From contig NZ_JAGDYM010000014.1 in assembly GCF_017565745.1 (NCBI RefSeq), forward strand, positions 62,001 through 126,000: 64,000 nt of DNA, in the 5' to 3' direction. Below the pieces are notes generated by a model. That model was not told the origin of the DNA, made no database searches, and worked only from the letters and a program-made list of their open reading frames with translations. Shown here piece after piece: positions 25,501 through 33,469 of this stretch. The number at the start of each line of letters is the position of its first letter. Position 1 is the stretch's first letter. The stretch is from Leucobacter weissii (GTDB taxonomy: Bacteria; Actinomycetota; Actinomycetes; Actinomycetales; Microbacteriaceae). The position numbers and the translations under genes were made by a program.

Positions 25501-28500
25501 GTCGAGGCGAAGGCCTCGGGGGAACCTGCGCCGGTGACGTCGATCCTGCCCCGCACCGGCTCCGTGCAGGTCTCCGCCCCGTCGAACTCGGGTCCGGGCA
25601 CGGTGTTCACCCACTACACGGTTCGCGACGGCTTCGGAGGGGAGGGCCGAGGCCGCCTCCGGATCATCGTGACCGACCCCGATCCCGCGGGCGGCGCTCC
25701 GGTGGTCTACAGCGACTACGCCCGGCTGCTGAAGGGAGGCGCGGACCAGGTGCCCGTGCGCCCGCTCGACAACGACCTCGATCCGTCGGGAGGCGCGCTC
25801 GAGATCGTCGAGGTCGTGCCCTACGTCCCGGGCGGCGAGGGCTCCCCCGAGTACCGCGAGCTCGCGGGAAGAATCGATCTGAGCCGGAAGGATCAGGGCA
25901 TCGTCGGGGTGCGCGGCGGAGGCGGGAACGGCGCCGCGACCTACCGCTACACGGTGCGGTCGGACAGGACCAAGAGCACGGCCGATGGACTGATCGTGGT
26001 CGAGGTCAGCGAGCGGCCGGCCAGGCAGGCCCCGATGGTGCAGGACACGGTGCTGTCGGTGCGGGATCGATCCGAGCTCCAGCAGGGCGGCGTCGACGTC
26101 GTCACCGGTCGCGTGCAGTGGTCGGCGGGTGACGTGGCCGGGCTGAGGCTCTCGCTCCACGGCGACGCCGCGCAGCGCTACCGGGCGAGCGGCGCGAGGA
26201 TCTCGGGACAGTACGCCGCCGAGGGGGACCTGGTGCCCTTCAAGCTCGCCGGACCCGATGCGAGCGGAGAGACGGTCGAGACCTACGGCTTCGTGATCGT
26301 GCCCCCGCTCGACGAACTGCGCCTCACCCTCCAGCCGAGCGCGCCCCCGCTCGAGGTCGACGAGGGCGAGGAGGTCGAGAGCGATGTCGCGAAGATGCTC
26401 GACCTCGGTCCGGGGGACCGCATCGAGCTCGCGGACGGGGCCTACGCGGTGCAGCGCGGGCAGGCGAGCTGCGTGAAGACCGGCACCGCCGCAATCCGCT
26501 ACACGGCGGGTCGGAGCCAGCCGTGGCAGGACACGTGCACCGTTCGCGTGAAGCTCGCCGAGCAGACGGTCTTCACCGCGCTGCCGATCCCCGTGGAGAT
26601 CGTGCCCGATTCGCCGCAGGTGCGGCTGAACCCCCTCACCCGCACGATCGCTCCAGGCGCGACTCAGACCGTCGACCTGAGCGACATGGTCGAATGGCAG
26701 GGGGGACGCGAGGGCGATCCGAGCCGCCTGAGGTGGCAGCCGGTCGACGGCGGCTCGATCTTCGAGGTGACGGGCAGCGGCACCCGGGTGTCGGTGACGG
26801 TTCCCGCCGGCGCGACTCCCGGAACGCAGGCGGCGCTTCCCGTTGCCGTCGGGGGCGCGGGCAGCAGCACCGCCACGCTGACCCTGCGCGTCGGCGAGGC
26901 CCCGAGGGACACGCCGCGGGGCGGCACCGTGTCGCTCAAGTGCGATGTCGGCTCCGCGTGCTCGGCGCCGCTCGTGGGAATCCCCGGCGAGCACGATCCC
27001 TTCGCCGGCAGATCGGGGGGCGGGCTGGAGGTCGTCTCGGTCGACGGCGGAGGCTGTCGCTTCGGGACCCTGGGAGCGGCCGGCGACACGCTCGAGGTGA
27101 CGTGGGCGGATCAGCGGGGACCGGGCGGCACCTGCACCGCGAGCTTCACCGTGCAGGACGCGCAGAAGCGCACGGGGACCGGCAAGATCGAGTTCGACGC
27201 GCGCGGCGTGCCCCGGGCGCCGCAGAGCATCGTGCTGAGCGGCTACGACGAGGACTCGGTGACGCTCGACGTGACGCTCGGGCAGGCGTCGGGCGCCCAT
27301 CCGAAGGTCTCCGGCGTCACCGTGCTGCGAGACGGTCGCGAAGCCGGCGGCTGCAGCGCCAGCGGCAGCGTGTACCGTTGCGAGGTCTCGGGGCTGACGG
27401 CGGGGGAGGCCCATGCCTTCACCGCGGTCGCCACGAACGCGGTGGGCGATTCGGATCCGAGCGCGAATTCCGCCGAGGCCTGGGCCTATGCGGCGCCCGG
27501 CCTGAGCGCGGGAGAGGTGACGGTGAAGCAGGAGTCGGCCGAGTCGGCCTCCAGCGGCACGCTGCAGTTCTCCGTCTCGGGAAGCGACAGCACCGTCGAG
27601 CGCTACGAGATCGAGGCGGCGGGGAAGACCGCGACGATCGCCGGCACGAGGGGGAGCCAGCGGATCTCCGATCTGGCGGTCGGCGCCGTCGGGTATCGGA
27701 TCGTCCCCGTCAGCAGGTTCGCACCGCCGAAGGGGCGAGGGGGAAGCAGCGGCAGCGCGGTCGAGGGCTCGGTCGACGTCAGCGGTCGGGCCACGATCCG
27801 GGACCCCTGGTTGAGCTCGGATCGCGGATCGCGCGACATCGCCGTCACGGTCGACGCGGATGCGAACGGCGCGGGCGGAATGCGCTACGGCGCGGCGCTC
27901 GGGGAGAGCTGCACCCCGAGCCAGAGCAGCGACGCCTTCACGATCCGTGCGACTGCGCATCGCCGGGTGACCGTCACCGTGTGCGTCGAGAATCAGTGGG
28001 GCGGCGTCGATTCCAGAACGGTCAGGGACTACCTCGTCGGGGGCAAGCCCGCCACCCCGGTGGCGACGAACTGGACGATCGCCGTGAATCCGAGCGTCAC
28101 CTCCGACCTGGCCGTCTACGGGCTGGAGAGCGCTCCCGAGGTGACGGCCGACCACGATCTCCGCTATACGGTGAACGGCGGCGCTCGGGACGACTTCGGA
28201 GACCTCGACCCGGGTCGGGCGACGACGGCGAGCGTGCGCCAGTGCGCGGGAGAGAACTGCTCGGACCCGCTCTCGCTCAGCGGGAATGCGCCGACCGTCG
28301 TCGAGGTCGAGCTCCCGGACTGCCTCGCAACGGATTCGACCGCGGCGGACCTCAGGGCGCTGGTGTCTTCCGCGGCGCGTGGCGCGGCGAACCCGAGCTA
28401 CGACGGCACCGCCCTCACCGTGTCGTGGACCGGGGCCTTCGCCGGCCTCAACGCCTTGACCGCGCCGGTGGCTCCGTGCGACCCGCCCGATCCGGATCCC

Positions 28501-28530
28501 GACCCCGACGACCCGGACGGCGGCGAGTAG
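22513..28530 (+). CDS. Giant Ig-like / fibronectin III envelope protein (2005 residues)
   Basis: A short basic N-terminus (RGPRRRPSARRPRW) and one membrane helix (WTAVGVSAALVTTLAVVADGF) orient the rest outside the cell. Residues about 50-450 may form a propeller-like region. From about 460 there are repeated Ig/cadherin-like units with NDxDP-type calcium or turn motifs (LLNDHDPNRDDVLTI, LENDVAPAGERLVL, DNDLDPSGGALEI). A fibronectin III unit near 1566-1660 is followed by further beta domains and a Pro/Asp-rich tail (DPDPDPDDPDGGE). There is no LPxTG or second membrane helix. In bifidobacterial PFNA clusters the Fn3 protein occupies this position after the kinase. Its ATG overlaps the kinase stop. 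Binding partner unknown. Confidence 0.88.
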   Translation: MSAQRAWAARGPRRRPSARRPRWVGWTAVGVSAALVTTLAVVADGFDSQETPREDPSVWVTASALDKYARVNTETAEIDTVQSVEAPSGVVRAGDLDLVLTQGKGKAWPIDPTLPTDIVDDSPASDPGGADDAELLVREGSGAGAAAMRTPSGTEEVIAAGEAVVFRTDEGQVHLARTTTARGASARDAAAEAAEIGEPGLIDPYAEERAADEGAAAPDGQSEEAPEYRADAVAIDSTGLVALFSEEEAAIRWYDSEAGEFRGGPVELPQPELLAGVEEPQLSIVGGEWALLDAAGGRLWREGRDEATTVQLAGDARLQASSVERGERVLIADGGGLWAIGDEATREAEASGAPAQPRAFGGEMLAAWIGADDGALWRSSTGETIPLELGEAEREAAAKRSEELSPVIRASGGAALLAEEITGLLWRLPDGKPIPLSQWAMDEDDTTSQDTEEREVKDQEPPVAEDDAFGVRAGEPTLLPVLLNDHDPNRDDVLTIVPESVEGLPEDFGTVEVLPDGQGLMLQPDPAASGSTSLRYRITDGDEESTPATVALTVKPERISTAPQWCDIAVENCRLEWPSPELEPGGTLVLPALEGWVDPEGDPMMLAGAVIENEDAAARVTVSADGRLAIRHADQNASDEDIAVAVTVADARGESTEKTLRVRVRSGAQAEFAPLAATVTTAEPTVLKPLTRATGGSGAFVLVGAEVEAGTAEVDANQSSGTLRLTAARPGVSAITVTVRDAETEAEIRGRIRVTATEDGERLALPPLRAFVRPLGDTTIEVLDAIPGAGDRSLVVASAMVSDGELRADVIEHARIRLSGITADGRPGKVGAVDLVVSEGDESTTGRITVFQVPDVASGAIAVPDTARVRAGQVVDIPVLENDVAPAGERLVLAPDVTGSGAEDELVFASGAQVRYLAPTEPGDYTLSYSAYGASTPEEVDTGRISVTVIPSGSNRDPRPPGLTVRVAPGEQMSVQVPLSRVDPDGDRVRLVDVEAVEAKASGEPAPVTSILPRTGSVQVSAPSNSGPGTVFTHYTVRDGFGGEGRGRLRIIVTDPDPAGGAPVVYSDYARLLKGGADQVPVRPLDNDLDPSGGALEIVEVVPYVPGGEGSPEYRELAGRIDLSRKDQGIVGVRGGGGNGAATYRYTVRSDRTKSTADGLIVVEVSERPARQAPMVQDTVLSVRDRSELQQGGVDVVTGRVQWSAGDVAGLRLSLHGDAAQRYRASGARISGQYAAEGDLVPFKLAGPDASGETVETYGFVIVPPLDELRLTLQPSAPPLEVDEGEEVESDVAKMLDLGPGDRIELADGAYAVQRGQASCVKTGTAAIRYTAGRSQPWQDTCTVRVKLAEQTVFTALPIPVEIVPDSPQVRLNPLTRTIAPGATQTVDLSDMVEWQGGREGDPSRLRWQPVDGGSIFEVTGSGTRVSVTVPAGATPGTQAALPVAVGGAGSSTATLTLRVGEAPRDTPRGGTVSLKCDVGSACSAPLVGIPGEHDPFAGRSGGGLEVVSVDGGGCRFGTLGAAGDTLEVTWADQRGPGGTCTASFTVQDAQKRTGTGKIEFDARGVPRAPQSIVLSGYDEDSVTLDVTLGQASGAHPKVSGVTVLRDGREAGGCSASGSVYRCEVSGLTAGEAHAFTAVATNAVGDSDPSANSAEAWAYAAPGLSAGEVTVKQESAESASSGTLQFSVSGSDSTVERYEIEAAGKTATIAGTRGSQRISDLAVGAVGYRIVPVSRFAPPKGRGGSSGSAVEGSVDVSGRATIRDPWLSSDRGSRDIAVTVDADANGAGGMRYGAALGESCTPSQSSDAFTIRATAHRRVTVTVCVENQWGGVDSRTVRDYLVGGKPATPVATNWTIAVNPSVTSDLAVYGLESAPEVTADHDLRYTVNGGARDDFGDLDPGRATTASVRQCAGENCSDPLSLSGNAPTVVEVELPDCLATDSTAADLRALVSSAARGAANPSYDGTALTVSWTGAFAGLNALTAPVAPCDPPDPDPDPDDPDGGE

Positions 28531-28589
28531 CGCGGCACGACCCACGCGCCTCCGACCGCTCCGCAGCCCGAGACAGAAAGCAACCCCAC

Positions 28590-29579
28590 ATGACGACCCA
28601 GCAGCACTCCGCGCAGGCGGGACCGCTCTCAGAGGAGCGCGCGAATTGGGCGGGAGCATCGATCCGCACCACCGCAGACGCCATGGAGCAGGTGATCCAC
28701 GGCAAACGGCGCGTGATCGAAGTCGTGCTCGCCACGCAGATCGCTGCGGGCCATGTGCTGCTCGAAGACGTGCCCGGCACGGGCAAGACCGCGCTCGCAC
28801 GCACCCTCGCGCAGGTGATGCAGGGCGTCTCGTCGCGCATCCAGTTCACTCCCGACCTGCTCCCGGGCGACGTGACCGGCGTGACGGTCTACGATCAGCG
28901 GCAGGGCGTCTTCGAGTTCCACGCGGGACCCGTCTTCGCGAACGTCGTGCTGGCGGACGAGATCAACCGCGCCAGCCCGAAGACGCAGTCCGCGCTGCTC
29001 GAGGTGATGGAGGAGCGGCAGGTCACGGTGGACGGGAAGAGCCACCCGGTCGGCACGCCGTTCCTGGTGATCGCGACGCAGAACCCGGTCGAGCAGGCCG
29101 GCACCTACCGCCTGCCCGAGGCTCAGCTCGACCGGTTCATGATCAAGACCTCCATCGGCTACCCCGACGGCGCCGCGATGCAGCGGATCCTGCGGCAGTC
29201 CGCGACGGCGGAGGTGCGACCGGTGCTGACCACCGGGACGCTGCTGCAGTTGCAGGAGTTCGCCGCTCAGGTGTTCGTCAGCCCGCTCATCGCGGACTAC
29301 ATCACCCGCCTGGTCGAGGCCACCCGTGCGGTTCGAGAGGTGCGCCTCGGAGCGAGCGTGCGGGGGGCACTCGCGCTGCAGCGGATGTCGGCCGCTTGGG
29401 CGCTCGTCCAGGGGCGCGCCTACGTCGTCCCCGACGACATCCGCGGGCTCGCCACCGCGGTGCTCGCGCACCGGCTGGTGCTCGACCCGGAAGCGGAGTT
29501 CGACGGGGTCACCGCGGAGCAGGTGCTCGCGCAGATCCTGCTCGAGGTGCCCGAGCCCGAGGAGAACGGCACGGCGTGA
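28590..29579 (+). CDS. MoxR-family AAA+ ATPase
   Basis: A 329-residue MoxR ATPase with Walker A LLEDVPGTGKTALAR, Walker B VVLADEINRASPKTQSALLE, sensor 1 IATQNPVEQAGTY and arginine-finger region LPEAQLDRFM. MoxR proteins act as chaperones for membrane or secreted complexes, usually with DUF58/VWA proteins, and the next gene is a DUF58 protein overlapping by 4 bp (GTGA). The ATG at 28590 is 59 bp after the giant protein; the AGAAAG stretch upstream is a modest ribosome site. Confidence 0.95.
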   Translation: MTTQQHSAQAGPLSEERANWAGASIRTTADAMEQVIHGKRRVIEVVLATQIAAGHVLLEDVPGTGKTALARTLAQVMQGVSSRIQFTPDLLPGDVTGVTVYDQRQGVFEFHAGPVFANVVLADEINRASPKTQSALLEVMEERQVTVDGKSHPVGTPFLVIATQNPVEQAGTYRLPEAQLDRFMIKTSIGYPDGAAMQRILRQSATAEVRPVLTTGTLLQLQEFAAQVFVSPLIADYITRLVEATRAVREVRLGASVRGALALQRMSAAWALVQGRAYVVPDDIRGLATAVLAHRLVLDPEAEFDGVTAEQVLAQILLEVPEPEENGTA

Positions 29580-30973
29580 ACGCGCAGCGAAAGCGCGATC
29601 GCACCCAGTGGCGCACCGGATCGCGGCCCGACCGCACCTCGCGCACGGAGTTCACGTCGCGGACGGGGCGCACCGGACGCACCGGTCGTGAAACCACCAG
29701 GGCGATGCCTGCGCTCGCGCGGGGCCGTCAGCTCCTGCGCCGGTGGTGGCGACGGACGCTGCGCAGGCTCCGCCGGGCCCGGCGCGCGACGACGCAGGCG
29801 GTCACGCCGCTCGGCCGGTTCGTCGCCGCGGTCGCGCTGGCGGGGCTGACCGCCGGGATCGCCTCCGGCTGGATCGAGGGCTGGTTCGTCGCGGTACTGG
29901 GGGCGCTGCTGCTGCTCCTCGGTCTCCCGTTTCTCGCGGGCGCGCGCAGCTATCGCGCCGGACTCGAGCTCAGCCGGGCGAACGCGGTGGTCGGCGGAAA
30001 CGTGGAGGTCGGCGTGATCGTCGAGAACACCTCCGCCCGTCCGCAACTGCCGTCCGTGGCCGAGCTGCCCGTCGGCGACGCCCTTCGCGAGGTGACCGTG
30101 CCGCTCCTGGGGCCCCGGCAGACGGTCGAGCTCGCCGTCGGCGTGCCCGCCCTGCAGCGGGGCGTGGTGGCGGTCGGTCCGCTGACCGTGGCCCGTCGAG
30201 ATCCGCTCGGGCTGCTGCGGCGGGATCTGACCTGGCCGGATCGTCATCTGCTCCACGTCCACCCCCGCACGGCGATGCTGCCGCCGGGCTCGGCGGGCCT
30301 GGTGCGGGATCTCGAGGGTCAGTCCAGCAGGCGGCTCACCGATTCGGATCTCTCCTTCCACGCCGTGCGCGACTACGTCCCGGGCGATGCGGTGCGCCAC
30401 ATCCACTGGAGGTCGACGGCGAAGACGGGCTCGCTGATGGTCCGGCAGTTCGAGGAGTCCCAGACCGCGCGGGTCGCGGTGCTGTTCGATGCGCGCCGGG
30501 AGGAATACGGCAGCGACGAGGAGTTCGAGCTCGGGGTCAGCGTCGCCGCCTCGATCTCGGTGCAGGCCGCGCGCGAGGGGCGGGAGCGCTTCGTGGCCTC
30601 CGCGTGGGCGCCGGGGCGGGTGCGGCCGAGCATCGACGGGCTCGAGGAGCTGCCCTCCCGGAGCCCGCACGAACTCCTCGACGCCTGGGCGGAGCTCGAT
30701 CCCGCCGTGGAGGGACTGCCGATCGATGCGCTCGCGCGCAATCTCGCGGATTCCGGGCGCGCGCTCTCGATCGTCGCCCTCGTCACCGGCTCGCTTCCGG
30801 AAGCCGTGCGCCTGCGCCGCGCGGCACTCGCGTTCCCCTCCGACGTGCACGTGCTCGGCATCCGCTGCGAGGTGCTCGCGGAGCCGCGGATCGCCTGGAC
30901 GAGCCCGGTGACGCTCGCGACGGTCGGCGAGCTGGGGGATCTGCCGCGCCTGATGACGAGGAGGATCCGGTGA
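29576..30973 (+). CDS. DUF58 membrane protein
   Basis: This 465-residue protein starts with about 50 residues very rich in Arg and Thr (TSRTGRTGRTGRETT), then two close hydrophobic segments (about 83-125) and a cytoplasmic-type DUF58/VWA-like domain with the signature RDYVPGDAVRHIHWRSTAKT and a following LMVRQFEES. DUF58 proteins pair with MoxR ATPases. The GTG at 29576 overlaps the moxR stop. If the Arg/Thr tail is not translated, ATG at 29705 is the alternative start. It is the fourth gene of the kinase cluster. Confidence 0.92.
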   Translation: MNAQRKRDRTQWRTGSRPDRTSRTEFTSRTGRTGRTGRETTRAMPALARGRQLLRRWWRRTLRRLRRARRATTQAVTPLGRFVAAVALAGLTAGIASGWIEGWFVAVLGALLLLLGLPFLAGARSYRAGLELSRANAVVGGNVEVGVIVENTSARPQLPSVAELPVGDALREVTVPLLGPRQTVELAVGVPALQRGVVAVGPLTVARRDPLGLLRRDLTWPDRHLLHVHPRTAMLPPGSAGLVRDLEGQSSRRLTDSDLSFHAVRDYVPGDAVRHIHWRSTAKTGSLMVRQFEESQTARVAVLFDARREEYGSDEEFELGVSVAASISVQAAREGRERFVASAWAPGRVRPSIDGLEELPSRSPHELLDAWAELDPAVEGLPIDALARNLADSGRALSIVALVTGSLPEAVRLRRAALAFPSDVHVLGIRCEVLAEPRIAWTSPVTLATVGELGDLPRLMTRRIR

Positions 30974-33444
30974 TCGGGCGCGCGATCGCCGCCGGCTCGG
31001 CTGCGACGGTCGCGCTCGGCCTCGGAGTGGTCGCCGCGTGGCCGATCTACCGGGACTGGTGGCTGCTCGTTCCGGCGATCGCGGCGCTGCTGCTCGGAGG
31101 ATCCGCGGCCGTGATCGCGGATCGGCGCGGCTGGCCGATCCCGCTCGGGATCGCGGGGATCGCCGCGCTCTTCGTGCTGACCGCGGTGCCGGTCGCGATG
31201 CCGGGCGCGTTCTCCGCGCTGCCGTTCGGGCCGTTGCGGGGAGTGCCCGACGCCGCTGCAGCCGTCGTGCTCGGCTGGAAGCAGCTGCTCACCCTCGCGC
31301 TCCCCGTCGGCACCTATCAGACGATGATGGTGCCGGCCTATCTCGTGTTCCTGCTGAGCGCGTTCTTCGCGGTGCGGATCGCTCTGCGGTCGGGCCGGTT
31401 CTCCCCGTTCGCCGCGGTGCCGATGCTGGTGCCGGTGGCGTTCGGCACGCTCTTCGGCGCGTCCGCGGTGAGCCCCCCGGTGGCGTTCGGCCCGCTCACC
31501 CTCGTCGCGCCGCGGGAGGTCGGTCTCTGGATCGGCGCGATGCTGCTGGGCGCGGTCTGGGTGGGCTATTCGGCGGGCGCGGAGAGGCGAGCGGCGCTCC
31601 GTCTCGGCCGGACGGACACGGCGGGCGGGCGCCGGCGCGGCGTGGTGCGGCCGGTGCTCGGCGCCGCGACGCTCGTGCTGGCGCTCGTCGGCGCGCTGGC
31701 CTTCGCCCCCGCACTCGACCAGGGGGCGCGAGAGGTGCCGCGTGACCGGATCGATCCCGAACTGATCGTGCGGCAGCAGACCAGTCCGCTCGCGTCCTAT
31801 CGCGCCTTCAAGCGCGACGACGCGATCGACGTGCCCCTGTTCACCGTGGACGCCGAGGGCGCGACTCCTCCGCGGCTGCGCATCGCCGTGCTCGACGCCT
31901 ACGACGGCGTCGACTTCCATGTGAGCGCCGACGAGGCGGGCCGTTTCGCGCGCTTCCCCAGCGGCGCACCGGTGGAGTCCCCCACGGAGGTCACGGTCGA
32001 CATCGGCGCCGGATTCGCCGGGATCTGGGTGCCGAGCGCTCCGCTCGGCGGCGCCCCGAGCTTCACCGGACCGCGGAGCGACGAACTCTCCGACGCGTTC
32101 TACGTCAACCGGGCGACGGCGGCGGCGATCGCGGTGCCGGGAGGCGAGCGGACCGCGGGGCTCCGGGTGGGCGACGGCTATCGCGCGGTCATGAGCGCCG
32201 CGGCCGACGGCGCGGTGCCCGGAACCCTCGAGAGCGGGGAGACGGCCCTCGACCTGGAGGCCATGCCCCAGCTGCAGGAGTGGCTGGAGGCGCAGGATCA
32301 GCCGGCCACCGGGGACGGCCTCGCGGAGCTCGTGGAGCGGCTGCGCGTGCGCGGGTACCTCAGTCACACGCTCGGCGAGGACGGGGACTCGGAGGTGTGG
32401 GCCGAGCGCGCCGGGATCAGCTCGGTGAAGCAGAGCCCCGGTGGGCACTCCCTGGCGCGTATCGAGCGGCTCTTCGAGGAGCTCAACGATCAGGAGCGGA
32501 AGGTCGGGGCGGACGGAGAGCCGCCGCAGCTCGTCGCGGGGATCGGCGACGACGAGCAGTTCGCCGTCGCGGCCGCATTGATCGCGCGGGCGCTCGGCTT
32601 CGAATCGCGCGTGGTGCTCGGCGTGCGCCTCGGAGGCGAGGAGCAGGGCGTGCCGGGTGTGCCCGCCTGCGACGGGGAGTGCCGGGGCGAGCATCTCGCC
32701 GCCTGGATCGAGGTCCGCGACGACGACGGAGCCTGGCGACCGGTCGACGTCTCTCCGCAGACGCGGACTCCCCCGCAGGTGATCGAGGAGGGTTCGCGTC
32801 TTCCGGAGTTCGGCTCGGTTCCCGAGGAACGCGATGCGCGCGAGGTGGATCCCCCGGTCGGCACGGGTGAGCGCGACGACGATGCCGAGCGGGCGCGGAA
32901 CGACGGGGGAGCCGATTGGGTGTGGCCGACGCTGCGGGCGGTCGCCCTGTCCCTGGCCGCCGCCGCGCTGATCGCCGCACCGCTGCTGTTCCTCCCGCTC
33001 GCGAAGCGCCGCAGGGAGCGACGGCGCCGCACGGCTCCCGATCCCGAGCTGCGAGCGCTCGGGGCCTGGCAGGAGATGGTGGATCGGGCCGATGACGCGG
33101 GGGTGAGGATCCCGGACGGTGTCGGGCGGGGCGGGGTCGCGGAGGCGCTCGGCACGAGACCCGCTCGCTGGTCGGCCGCGCAGGTCGATCGCGCGGTGTT
33201 CTCGCCGGCCGGGGCGAGCGGCGCCGACGCCGAGTGGCTGTGGGCGGCCGCGGACGCCGACCGTGCGGAGCGTCGCGCGGCGGCGACTCGATGGGAACGG
33301 CTGCGCGCCGCCTACTCGCTGCGATCCTACGGTGTTTCGCTTGGCCGGAACCGTCCCCGTACGGAAGAATCGGCGGCAGCGCCGCCGAACGGGAGCGGGC
33401 GCGGACAGCAGCCGTCCGGGAACGCGAGGATGGAAGATGTTTGA
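30970..33444 (+). CDS. Transglutaminase-like membrane protein, probably inactive
   Basis: An 824-residue protein with about six N-terminal membrane helices (residues 1-245), a large extracellular part with a transglutaminase-like core at about 510-600, one further membrane helix near 655-680 (ALSLAAAALIAAPLLFLPLA), and a cytoplasmic tail. The core is recognisable (EQFAVAAALIARALGFESRVV and WIEVRDDDGAWRPVDVSP), but the usual catalytic Cys before EQFA is Asp528 and the usual His before AW is Ala577; only Asp593 remains. It therefore looks like a binding pseudoenzyme. The GTG overlaps the DUF58 stop. It fits the transglutaminase slot of PFNA clusters. Confidence 0.87.
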   Translation: MIGRAIAAGSAATVALGLGVVAAWPIYRDWWLLVPAIAALLLGGSAAVIADRRGWPIPLGIAGIAALFVLTAVPVAMPGAFSALPFGPLRGVPDAAAAVVLGWKQLLTLALPVGTYQTMMVPAYLVFLLSAFFAVRIALRSGRFSPFAAVPMLVPVAFGTLFGASAVSPPVAFGPLTLVAPREVGLWIGAMLLGAVWVGYSAGAERRAALRLGRTDTAGGRRRGVVRPVLGAATLVLALVGALAFAPALDQGAREVPRDRIDPELIVRQQTSPLASYRAFKRDDAIDVPLFTVDAEGATPPRLRIAVLDAYDGVDFHVSADEAGRFARFPSGAPVESPTEVTVDIGAGFAGIWVPSAPLGGAPSFTGPRSDELSDAFYVNRATAAAIAVPGGERTAGLRVGDGYRAVMSAAADGAVPGTLESGETALDLEAMPQLQEWLEAQDQPATGDGLAELVERLRVRGYLSHTLGEDGDSEVWAERAGISSVKQSPGGHSLARIERLFEELNDQERKVGADGEPPQLVAGIGDDEQFAVAAALIARALGFESRVVLGVRLGGEEQGVPGVPACDGECRGEHLAAWIEVRDDDGAWRPVDVSPQTRTPPQVIEEGSRLPEFGSVPEERDAREVDPPVGTGERDDDAERARNDGGADWVWPTLRAVALSLAAAALIAAPLLFLPLAKRRRERRRRTAPDPELRALGAWQEMVDRADDAGVRIPDGVGRGGVAEALGTRPARWSAAQVDRAVFSPAGASGADAEWLWAAADADRAERRAAATRWERLRAAYSLRSYGVSLGRNRPRTEESAAAPPNGSGRGQQPSGNARMEDV

Positions 33445-33469
33445 AGATATGGGCACGGAGGAAATGAGC

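Noticed and set aside
23065-28800. A 1911-codon open frame on the reverse strand opposite the giant Ig/Fn3 gene
   Set aside because: The + strand gene has a membrane start, domain patterns and a 4-bp overlap with the kinase. The reverse frame is an Arg/His/Asp-rich mirror with no domain and is a high-GC artefact.
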